From an uncultured Actinomycetes bacterium (GTDB taxonomy: Bacteria > Actinomycetota > CALGFH01), in assembly GCA_937881255.1 (NCBI GenBank), contig CALGFH010000272.1, positions 1-7,882 of the forward strand: a stretch of 7,882 nucleotides of DNA. The letters run 5' to 3'. Below the pieces are notes generated by a model. It saw nothing but the letters and a program-made list of their open reading frames with translations, was not told where the DNA came from and made no database searches. Made by a program: the position numbers and the translations under genes. Shown one piece after another: positions 1-5,436 of the stretch; the stretch's first letter is position 1; each line of letters begins with the position of its first letter.

Positions 1-190
1 CCGACGGGGTGTAGAAGAAGGTCAGGAAGACGCCGGTGAAGATCAGCACCACCAGGCTGAACAGGGCGATCTCGCCGAGCAGGAACGACCAGTGGTCGGG
101 GAACACCTTGCGCAGGGTCGCTCGGGCCAGGCTGGCCGTGCCCAGCCGCTCGTCCAGGTACTTGAACGACCGCTCCATCATGGTGCTCAT
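1..190 (-). CDS. qcrB: cytochrome bcc complex cytochrome b subunit, N-terminal part only
   Basis: Cytochrome b is the membrane core of the menaquinol:cytochrome c reductase; it carries hemes bL and bH and the quinol sites. Only the first 63 codons are in the window, because the gene runs off the left edge. The visible peptide begins MSTMMERSFKYLDERLG and continues through VFPDHWSFLLGEIALFS into the first membrane helix (about residues 36-60). This N-terminus is characteristic of actinobacterial QcrB. None of the heme-ligating histidines is reached. The ATG at 190 overlaps the qcrA stop by one base (TGATG), which implies translational coupling. A GAGG lies a few bases upstream, inside the end of qcrA. 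Met4 or Met5 could serve as alternative starts. Identification rests on this short but distinctive segment plus the two upstream partner genes. Confidence 0.9.
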   Translation of the reverse strand, partial: MSTMMERSFKYLDERLGTASLARATLRKVFPDHWSFLLGEIALFSLVVLIFTGVFLTFFYTPS

Positions 191-1128
191 CACTTGCCTC
201 GATTCATGTCCCAGAACGCGGGCCCGACCGGCTCGGGGAAGTCACCCTGGGCGACCAGGATGCCCTCCTCGTCGACCCCCAGTGGCAGCTGGGGCAGGGG
301 GCGGGCCGCGGGCCCGAAGTACGGCTTGGCCCCGTCGGACACGTCGAACTGCGACTGGTGGCAGGGGCAGATGAGCGACTGGCTCTCGGCCCGGTACAGC
401 CCCACCGGGCAGCCGGCGTGGGTGCAGATCTTGGAGTAGGCCACATGGGTGCCCTCGGGCACGCCGGCCAGGCGCTCGGGAGGCAGCTTGAGCGATCCAG
501 GGCGGACCCGGATGAGCAGCGCCTGGGCGTCGGCGGCGCCCTCGTTGCCCTCGGGGAACACGGTCAGGAAGCCGTCCTCGGGGACCTGGTTGAGCTCGAC
601 CAGCTCGCCTTCCTCGTCGACCACCCGCTTGCCCCTGGCCCAGGGGGTCACCTTGAGGGTGTCGCCCGGGGCCGGGCCCAGCGACAGCACCGGCAGCAGC
701 AGGGCCAGCCCGAGGGCACCGCCGGCGCCGATGAGCAGCTTGAGCAGCATCGAGCGGCGGCCGATGACCGGGCCGACCTCCTCGGCCAGGGCGTCCCCGA
801 AGGCCTGGCGGCCGGCCGGGCCGCTGGTCAGCTCGTGGCGCTCCTCGACCACCTCGCGGGCGTCGAGCAGGTGGTTGGCCCAGATGCCGAGGGCGACCCC
901 GAGGGCGCCGAGGGCGATCCCGAACAGGACCCCCTCGACCTGGGTCTGGCCGCCGGAGAAGTAGACGACGAACAGCCCGATCCCGGCGACGATGGCCACG
1001 GCCAGGGCGATGCCGGCGCGGCGCTCGGCCTTGCGCTGGCTCCCCGTGAGCTCACGGTTGGCCGGCCCGTGCTCGGTCTGGCGGTCGACGTCCACCCGCT
1101 CGCTCCCCTGCTGGTCGCTGTCGGTCAT
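190..1128 (-). CDS. qcrA: cytochrome bcc complex Rieske [2Fe-2S] iron-sulfur subunit
   Basis: QcrA carries electrons from menaquinol at QcrB to the diheme QcrC. The 312-residue protein has a charged cytoplasmic N-terminus. Three hydrophobic segments follow (about 39-57, 65-84 and 128-148), and then a C-terminal Rieske domain. The cluster motifs are complete: CTHAGC at 235-240 and CPCH at 254-257. Cys235, His237, Cys254 and His257 are the ligands, and Cys240 and Cys256 form the stabilising disulfide pair. A twin-arginine stretch (GRRSMLLK, 123-130) sits just before TM3. This matches the known actinobacterial arrangement in which TM1-2 are inserted by Sec and TM3 by Tat. The three-helix form is typical of Actinomycetota; most other bacterial Rieske proteins have one helix. 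The ATG at 1128 lies 27 nt downstream of the qcrC stop and has only a weak ribosome site. A GTG 11 codons further in (1095), preceded by GGGGAG, is an alternative start. Confidence 0.96.
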   Translation of the reverse strand: MTDSDQQGSERVDVDRQTEHGPANRELTGSQRKAERRAGIALAVAIVAGIGLFVVYFSGGQTQVEGVLFGIALGALGVALGIWANHLLDAREVVEERHELTSGPAGRQAFGDALAEEVGPVIGRRSMLLKLLIGAGGALGLALLLPVLSLGPAPGDTLKVTPWARGKRVVDEEGELVELNQVPEDGFLTVFPEGNEGAADAQALLIRVRPGSLKLPPERLAGVPEGTHVAYSKICTHAGCPVGLYRAESQSLICPCHQSQFDVSDGAKPYFGPAARPLPQLPLGVDEEGILVAQGDFPEPVGPAFWDMNRGK

Positions 1129-1155
1129 GACTTCGCGGTCGCTTCCACGCCGGTC

Positions 1156-1977
1156 TCAGCCGCGCCCGGCGATCCAGCGGGCCGCCACCACCAGCACACC
1201 CAGCCCGATCACCCAGGCCACGAACCCCTCCGGGACCGGTCCCTTGCCGCCGATGGGGGCGCCGCCCCGGTTGTAGGGGTCGGTGCGGAGGCTCTCGACG
1301 TAGGCGGCGATGTCGTCGACCTCCTGGCGGCTGTCGGCGGTGCCGAACTCGTAGTCGGCCAGGCCGCCGCCGACCGGCATCTGCCCGGGGCCGATCTTGA
1401 TCGCCTCGGCCACGTCCTGGGGCGTCACGTCCTGGAGGGAGACGGCGATGTTCTGGCCGCCAAGGGCGGCCCCGGCCCCGTTCATGCCGTGGCAGGCCGC
1501 GCACGCCTGGCCGTACAGCTCGCGGCCCCGCTGGAGGTCGCCCCGGGCCGGGTCGACGTCGGGGATCTGGGCGTCCCCGACCGCCTTGCCGACATAGACA
1601 GCGAGGGCGCGGATGTCCTCGTCGTTGAAGCGGGGCTCGCCGCGCTCGATGGCCGGGCCCTTGTTGTCCTTCCAGGGCATCCGGCCGGTGCGGACGGCCC
1701 AGTTGACCGCGGCCGCCCCGCCGGTGTCGGCCAGCGACGGCACCGTCGGGTAGTAGCTGGGCCCGTTGGGGTCGGGGCCGTGGCAGGAGGCGCAGGCGTT
1801 CTGGTACAGCTCGCGGCCGCGGGCGTTCAGGGCCGGGCTGTCCTCCGGCTGCTGCTGGGCGGCGGCCGTGGCCGCGGCCGCCCGGGCGGCCCCGCGCGAG
1901 GTGGCCGCGCCGGTCGCCGGGGTCAGCAGCAGGGCGAGCACGGCGATGCCGCCAAAGAGGATCGCGGTCCTGCGCAC
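1156..1977 (-). CDS. qcrC: cytochrome bcc complex diheme cytochrome c subunit
   Basis: QcrC accepts electrons from the Rieske protein and hands them directly to an aa3 oxidase in the actinobacterial bcc-aa3 supercomplex, replacing a soluble cytochrome c. Numbering is from the GTG at 1977 (273 residues). A signal-anchor segment lies at about 4-22, followed by an Ala-rich linker. Two cytochrome c domains carry CASCH (62-66) and CAACH (159-163). Candidate distal methionine ligands are in GRMPW (Met100) and GQMPV (Met200). A C-terminal membrane helix spans about 251-268. The 1977 start is preferred because GAAGGGAG lies 7 nt upstream and the resulting N-terminus (MRRTAILFGG) resembles a standard export signal. 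A second in-frame GTG at 2010 adds 11 residues. It sits where the predicted transcript would begin, so leaderless initiation there is possible. The gene is first in a qcrC-qcrA-qcrB operon. Confidence 0.95.
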   Translation of the reverse strand: MRRTAILFGGIAVLALLLTPATGAATSRGAARAAAATAAAQQQPEDSPALNARGRELYQNACASCHGPDPNGPSYYPTVPSLADTGGAAAVNWAVRTGRMPWKDNKGPAIERGEPRFNDEDIRALAVYVGKAVGDAQIPDVDPARGDLQRGRELYGQACAACHGMNGAGAALGGQNIAVSLQDVTPQDVAEAIKIGPGQMPVGGGLADYEFGTADSRQEVDDIAAYVESLRTDPYNRGGAPIGGKGPVPEGFVAWVIGLGVLVVAARWIAGRG

Positions 1978-1984
1978 CCGGCTG

Positions 1985-1992
1985 CTCCCTTC
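1985..1992 (-). promoter_or_regulatory. ribosome binding site favouring the inner qcrC GTG start
   Basis: On the minus strand this reads GAAGGGAG, with a 7-nt spacer to the GTG at 1977. The competing GTG at 2010 has GAGGA directly abutting it with no spacer, which is poor for Shine-Dalgarno initiation. This site is the main reason for choosing the shorter QcrC. Confidence 0.5.
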
Positions 1993-2015
1993 GACAGGCC
2001 ACCGTCTCACTCCTC

Positions 2016-2044
2016 ATGCTAAGTAGCACGGGACCTCCGGGCAA
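2016..2044 (-). promoter_or_regulatory. predicted sigma-70-type promoter of the qcrCAB operon
   Basis: On the minus strand, TTGCCC (2044-2039) is followed after exactly 17 nt by TAGCAT (2021-2016). Each hexamer matches four of six consensus positions, and TAGCAT fits the TAnnnT pattern of actinobacterial housekeeping promoters. The predicted transcript start is near 2009-2010. That leaves a leader of about 33 nt before the GTG at 1977, or essentially none before the GTG at 2010. It is found by inspection only, but the spacing and position are good. Confidence 0.5.
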
Positions 2045-2062
2045 TTCCGGATCGACCAGCGA

Positions 2063-2068
2063 TAGGCT
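2063..2068 (+). promoter_or_regulatory. candidate -10 element for the kynA operon
   Basis: TAGGCT fits TAnnnT and lies 34 nt upstream of the kynA ATG, predicting a transcript start near 2075. No good -35 hexamer is seen at 16-18 nt spacing, so the call is weak or implies an activator. The qcrC -35 (2039-2044) is about 20 bp away, so the two promoters would be back to back. Confidence 0.3.
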
Positions 2069-2069
2069 C

Positions 2070-2092
2070 TTGACGGCGACCGTCGCGACCAA
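2070..2092 (+). promoter_or_regulatory. imperfect dyad in the kynA leader, candidate operator
   Basis: The 23-bp stretch is symmetric about C2081. The inner arms GCGAC (2076-2080) and GTCGC (2082-2086) pair perfectly. The outer TTG (2070-2072) pairs with CAA (2090-2092). Eight of eleven arm positions match. It lies between the -10 candidate and the ribosome site, where a bound repressor would block kynA transcription. A 1-nt loop makes an RNA hairpin unlikely. In GC-rich DNA, short GC palindromes arise by chance, so confidence is limited. Confidence 0.3.
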
Positions 2093-2098
2093 GGGGGG
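2092..2098 (+). promoter_or_regulatory. kynA ribosome binding site
   Basis: The purine-rich AGGGGGG lies 4 nt before the ATG at 2103. It decides the start: the reading frame is open upstream to 2016, but that extension crosses the promoter region and has no resemblance to the family. Confidence 0.65.
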
Positions 2099-2102
2099 TC
2101 TG

Positions 2103-2903
2103 ATGGACACCGACGAGCTGACCTACGGCAGCTATCTCCGGGTCCCGGAGCTGCTGGCCCTGCAGCAGCCGCGCTCCGAGCCGCCCCATCCCGAGGAGCT
2201 GCACTTCATCGTCGTCCACCAGGCGCTGGAGCTGTGGATGAAGCTGCTCCAGCACGACCTGGGGCGGATCGTGGAGCTGCTCGACGGCGACGGCTTCGGG
2301 CGCGCCCTGGCCCTGCTCGGGCGGGTCAACCACACCCTGGAGCACGCCCTGGACCAGATGCGCAGCCTGCACAGCCTGCCCCCCTGGGACCTGCAGCAGT
2401 TCCGCAGCTACCTGGGCACGGCCTCAGGCTCCCAGTCGGTCCAGTTCCGGGAGCTGGAGCTGCGCTCGGGGCTGCGCGAGCCGGCCTACCTCAAGGCCCT
2501 GGAGATCGAGTACGGGGGGCGGCTGCCCGAGCCGCTGGCCACCCGGCTGGCCCAGCGCTCCCTGGCCGAGGCCCACGCCGGGGCGGCCGCCCGCCTGGGC
2601 ATCGACGACCTCGCCGGCTGGGCCGACTTCTACGTCGACCCGGGGCCGCGGACCGACTTCTACCTGGTCTGCGAGGCCCTGGTGGACTACGACGAGCGCT
2701 GGATCCGCTGGCGCCAGGAGCACGTGGCGCTGGTGCAGCGTACCCTCGGCGACCATGCGCGGGGCACCGGCGGGATGGCCATCGCCTACCTGCAGCGGAC
2801 CACCCGCTACCGGTTCTTCCCGGTCCTGTGGGCGCTCCGCGACGAGCTGGTCGTCCGCGGGGGCGGCCAGCTGGTCAGGCGGCCCGAGCACGAGACGAGC
2901 TGA
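2103..2903 (+). CDS. kynA: tryptophan 2,3-dioxygenase
   Basis: This heme enzyme opens the indole ring of L-tryptophan with O2 to give N-formylkynurenine, the first step of the kynurenine pathway. It acts in the cytoplasm as a tetramer. The 266-residue protein begins MDTDELTYGSYL, a typical family N-terminus. By family comparison, FIVVHQALELWMK (35-47) holds the active-site base position His39. Arg101, in QQFRSYLG, binds the substrate carboxylate. His207, in QEHVALVQR, is the proximal heme ligand. GTGG (221-224) includes Thr222, which contacts the substrate ammonium. The conserved C-terminal RFFPVLWALRDEL (237-249) is present. Oddities: the usual SGFQS motif reads SGSQS (108-112), and Leu97 lies where the Xanthomonas enzyme has an active-site tyrosine. 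The family assignment is firm; full activity on tryptophan is likely but not certain. It heads a four-gene run. No kynB, kynU or other kynurenine-pathway gene is in the window. Confidence 0.95.
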   Translation: MDTDELTYGSYLRVPELLALQQPRSEPPHPEELHFIVVHQALELWMKLLQHDLGRIVELLDGDGFGRALALLGRVNHTLEHALDQMRSLHSLPPWDLQQFRSYLGTASGSQSVQFRELELRSGLREPAYLKALEIEYGGRLPEPLATRLAQRSLAEAHAGAAARLGIDDLAGWADFYVDPGPRTDFYLVCEALVDYDERWIRWRQEHVALVQRTLGDHARGTGGMAIAYLQRTTRYRFFPVLWALRDELVVRGGGQLVRRPEHETS

Positions 2904-2920
2904 AGGAGGCGCGGGGACAG

Positions 2921-3883
2921 GTGGAGTACCGGCGGCTGGGAGCCAGCGGGGTCAGGGTGTCGGAGATCGGGCTCGGCTCGTGGCTGACCTACGGGGTCGG
3001 GGTCGAGGCCGACCGGGCCAAGGCGTGCGTGGCCCGGGCCTATGAGCTCGGGGTGAACTTCTTCGACACCGCCGACGTGTACGGCCGGGGGGCGGCCGAG
3101 GAGGTCATGGGCGAGGCCCTGGCCGGGCTGCCCCGCTCCTCCTACGTGCTCGCGACCAAGGTCTTCTTCCCGGTCGGGGACGGCCCCAACGACCGCGGCC
3201 TGTCCCGCAAGCACATCATGGAGTCCTGCCACGCCAGCCTGCGCCGGCTGCGCACCGACTACCTCGACCTGTACCAGTGCCACCGCTTCGACGACGAGAC
3301 CCCGCTGGAGGAGACCCTGCGGGCCCTGGACGACCTGGTCCGCCAGGGCAAGGTCCACTACGTCGGGGTGAGCGAGTGGACCGCCGCCCAGATCGGCGAC
3401 GCCCTCGCCCTGGCCGACGACCTGGGCCTGGACCGGCTGGTCTCCAACCAGCCCGAGTACTCGATCCTGCGCCGGCGCATCGAGGCCGAGGTGCTGCCCC
3501 TCTGCGCCCGCGAGGGGGTCGGCCAGGTCGTGTGGTCGCCGCTGGCCCAGGGGGTGCTGACCGGCAAGTACCGCAAGGGCGAGACGCCCCCGGCCGACAG
3601 CCGGGCGGCGTCGCGCAAGATGGGCTCCTTCGTCGGCCGCTTCCTCACCGACGAGGTCCTGGACGCGGTCGAGCGGCTGCGGGTGGTGGCCGACGAGGCC
3701 GGCCTGAGCATGGCCCAGCTGGCCCTGGCCTGGGTCCTGCGCACCGAGGTGGTGGCCTCGGCGATCGTGGGCGCGTCCCGGCCCGAGCAGCTGGAGGACA
3801 ACTGCGCCGCCGCCGGCCGCCGGCTCGACGACGAGGTCCTGGCCGCCGTGGACAAGGCCGTGGCCGGGGTCCTGGAGCCCTAG
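2921..3883 (+). CDS. aldo/keto reductase, Kv-beta-like (AKR6/AKR11-type)
   Basis: This is an NADPH-dependent (beta/alpha)8-barrel oxidoreductase of 320 residues; the substrate cannot be told from sequence. The N-terminus (GTG start) is MEYRRLGASGVRVSEIGLGS, typical of the bacterial relatives of potassium-channel beta subunits. The catalytic tetrad is intact: Asp49 and Tyr54 in FFDTADVYG, Lys80 in LATKVFF, and His121 in YQCHRF. Cofactor-binding elements are SPLAQGVLTGKY (206-217) and GASRPEQLEDN (284-294). The GTG at 2921 is chosen because family homology begins exactly there. Upstream lie AAGGAGG (2903-2909, spacer 11) and GGGG (spacer 4), so initiation may be modest or coupled to kynA, whose stop is 17 nt away. 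Grouping with kynA suggests, but does not show, a role near tryptophan catabolism or carbonyl detoxification. Confidence 0.92.
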   Translation: MEYRRLGASGVRVSEIGLGSWLTYGVGVEADRAKACVARAYELGVNFFDTADVYGRGAAEEVMGEALAGLPRSSYVLATKVFFPVGDGPNDRGLSRKHIMESCHASLRRLRTDYLDLYQCHRFDDETPLEETLRALDDLVRQGKVHYVGVSEWTAAQIGDALALADDLGLDRLVSNQPEYSILRRRIEAEVLPLCAREGVGQVVWSPLAQGVLTGKYRKGETPPADSRAASRKMGSFVGRFLTDEVLDAVERLRVVADEAGLSMAQLALAWVLRTEVVASAIVGASRPEQLEDNCAAAGRRLDDEVLAAVDKAVAGVLEP

Positions 3884-4684
3884 ATGCCGGCGTTCATCCC
3901 GGCGCCGCCGGCCAACGGGTTCAGCCTGGGGCCGCTGTTCTTCCACCTGTACGGGCTGTGCATCGCCCTGGGCGTGCTGGCCGCGTTCTGGCTGGTCAAC
4001 CGGCGCTGGGTCCAGGCCGGGGGCAAGCCGGGCGAGCTGGAGCGGCCGGCCATCTGGGGGGTGGTGGCCGGGTTCCTGGGCGGCCGGCTCGGCTACGTGA
4101 TCACCCACACCGGCGACTTCCGCGACAACCCGCTGGAGGTGTTCGCCATCTGGCAGGGCGGGCTGGCCCTGTACGGGGGGCTGACCGTCGGGATCCTGAC
4201 CGGGCTGTGGGTGGCCCGCCGGCGCGGCCTGCCCGTGCTCCGGGCCCTGGACGCCGCCATCCCGGCCATCCCCCTGGCCCAGGCCTTCGGCCGCTGGGGC
4301 AACTACTTCAACCAGGAGCTGTTCGGCACCCCGACGACCCTGCCCTGGGCGCTGGAGGTCGACCCCGAGCACCGCCCCGACCGCTACGCCGAGTTCGCCA
4401 CCTTCCACCCCACCTTCCTGTACGAGTCGCTCTACAACCTGGGCGTGGTCGCCATCCTGCTGCGGGTCTCGGCCACCCGGCGGCTGCGCCCGGGCAGCCT
4501 GTCGCTGCTGTACCTCATCCTGTACGGCGCCGGGCGGTTCGGGCTGGAGCTGCTCCGCACCGACACCACCTACCGGCTGGCCGGGCTGTCCCGCAACGCC
4601 TGGATCTCCCTGGCCCTGGTGATCGGCGGGTCGCTGTGGCTGTGGCTGCGGGAGCGCCGCAAGGAGCGGGAATGGTCATCCTGA
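3884..4684 (+). CDS. lgt: prolipoprotein diacylglyceryl transferase
   Basis: Lgt transfers diacylglyceryl from phosphatidylglycerol to the lipobox cysteine of prolipoproteins in the cytoplasmic membrane, the first step of lipoprotein maturation. The protein has 266 residues, close to the bacterial norm, with about seven hydrophobic segments. The signature GRWGNYFNQELFG spans 136-148 and includes Arg137, Asn140, Glu145 and Gly148. LALYGGL (94-100), HPTFLYES (175-182) and GAGRFGLE (215-222, with Arg218 matching the essential late arginine of E. coli Lgt) are also family features. The tail is short and basic (RERRKERE). Many actinobacterial Lgt proteins have long C-terminal extensions; this one does not. 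The ATG directly follows the stop of the reductase gene (TAGATG, no gap), and GGAG at 3874-3877 gives a 6-nt spacer. In many Gram-positive genomes lgt lies near trpA; here it lies downstream of a tryptophan-degrading gene. Confidence 0.96.
   Translation: MPAFIPAPPANGFSLGPLFFHLYGLCIALGVLAAFWLVNRRWVQAGGKPGELERPAIWGVVAGFLGGRLGYVITHTGDFRDNPLEVFAIWQGGLALYGGLTVGILTGLWVARRRGLPVLRALDAAIPAIPLAQAFGRWGNYFNQELFGTPTTLPWALEVDPEHRPDRYAEFATFHPTFLYESLYNLGVVAILLRVSATRRLRPGSLSLLYLILYGAGRFGLELLRTDTTYRLAGLSRNAWISLALVIGGSLWLWLRERRKEREWSS
4661..4666 (+). promoter_or_regulatory. map ribosome binding site inside lgt
   Basis: AAGGAG lies 5 nt before the map ATG at 4672 and within the last codons of lgt. It is the best Shine-Dalgarno sequence in the operon and fixes the start of map despite the 13-nt overlap. 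Confidence 0.7.
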
Positions 4685-5436
4685 AGTCCCGGGACGAGAT
4701 CGCCACCATGCGCCGGGCCGGCCGGGTGGTGGCCCGGACCCTGGAGCGGGTGGTGGCCGCGGTCAAGCCCGGGGTCAGCCTGCGGGAGCTGGACGAGCTC
4801 GGGGCCAGGACCATCACCGGGGAGGGGGCGACGGCCTCGTTCCTCGGCTACCACCCCCGGTTCGCCCCCACCCCGTTCCCGGCCAGCCTGTGCCTGTCGG
4901 TCAACGAGGTGATCGTCCACGGCATCCCCGACCGCACCCGCCTGCGGGCCGGGGACGTGCTCTCGATCGACTGCGGCGCGGTGGTCGACGGCTACCACGC
5001 CGACGCCGCCGTGACCGTGCCCGTTGGCGAGATCGACCCGGCCGCGGCGCGCCTGCTGGAGGCGACCGAGCGGGCCCTGTGGGCCGGGATCGCCCAGGCC
5101 CGGGTGGGCAACCGGCTGTCCGACATCAGCCACGCCGTCGGCCAGGTCGCCCACGCTTCCGGCTACGGCATCCTGGCCGACCACGGCGGCCACGGCGTCG
5201 GCCAGCTCCTCCACGAGGACCCGTCGGTCGACAACGACGGCCGCCCCGGCCGGGGCCCGCGCCTGCGCGACGGCCTCGTCCTGGCCATCGAGCCGATGTT
5301 CGTCGACGGCGACCCGGCCTACCTCCACCGCCCCGACGGCTGGGCCGTGGCCACCCGCGACGGCTCCCGCTCGGCCCACTTCGAGCACACGGTGGCCGTC
5401 CTGGACGACGGCCCCGAGCCGCTCACCGTTCCCTAG
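4672..5436 (+). CDS. map: type I methionine aminopeptidase
   Basis: This cytoplasmic dimetal enzyme removes the initiator methionine from nascent proteins whose second residue is small. The 254-residue protein is the length of the E. coli-type (type Ia) form and lacks the N-terminal extension of longer actinobacterial versions. All metal ligands are present: Asp100 (VLSIDCG), Asp111 (YHADAAVT), His174 (GGHGVGQ), Glu207 (LAIEPMF) and Glu238 (HFEHTVAV). The catalytic histidines His83 (IVHGIP) and His181 (LLHEDP) are also there. The start is set by a strong internal ribosome site and by the family N-terminus MVILKSRDEIATMRRAG. The gene overlaps lgt by 13 nt, so it should be co-transcribed with it. 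Actinobacteria often carry more than one map gene, commonly one beside secY-adk. This copy is in a different context, so it may be the second one. Its end overlaps the convergent MFS gene by 14 bp. Confidence 0.95.
   Translation: MVILKSRDEIATMRRAGRVVARTLERVVAAVKPGVSLRELDELGARTITGEGATASFLGYHPRFAPTPFPASLCLSVNEVIVHGIPDRTRLRAGDVLSIDCGAVVDGYHADAAVTVPVGEIDPAAARLLEATERALWAGIAQARVGNRLSDISHAVGQVAHASGYGILADHGGHGVGQLLHEDPSVDNDGRPGRGPRLRDGLVLAIEPMFVDGDPAYLHRPDGWAVATRDGSRSAHFEHTVAVLDDGPEPLTVP

Noticed and set aside
358..2022. Long plus-strand open frame of 554 codons across the qcr region
   Set aside because: It is antisense to qcrA and qcrC, is rich in Gly/Ala/Asp/Val/Leu with no recognisable domain, and arises because stop codons are rare in GC-rich DNA.
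2016..2102. 29-codon N-terminal extension of KynA
   Set aside because: It lies over the promoter and leader; the family N-terminus and the AGGGGGG ribosome site both support the ATG at 2103.
2807..4408. Long minus-strand open frame of 533 codons
   Set aside because: It is a shadow of the aldo/keto reductase and lgt genes; its translation is low-complexity Gly/Gln/Pro/Val/His with no family resemblance.
3277..4671. Upstream extension of map in frame through lgt and the reductase gene
   Set aside because: The translation before MVILKSRDE is Arg/Gly/Pro-rich out-of-frame sequence; the strong AAGGAG and family N-terminus fix the start at 4672.
4570..5422. C-terminal continuation of the MFS middle frame antisense through map
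   Set aside because: Protein character is lost after VMVAAFAW; the continuation is antisense shadow. A one-base correction gives a sensible end at 5423.
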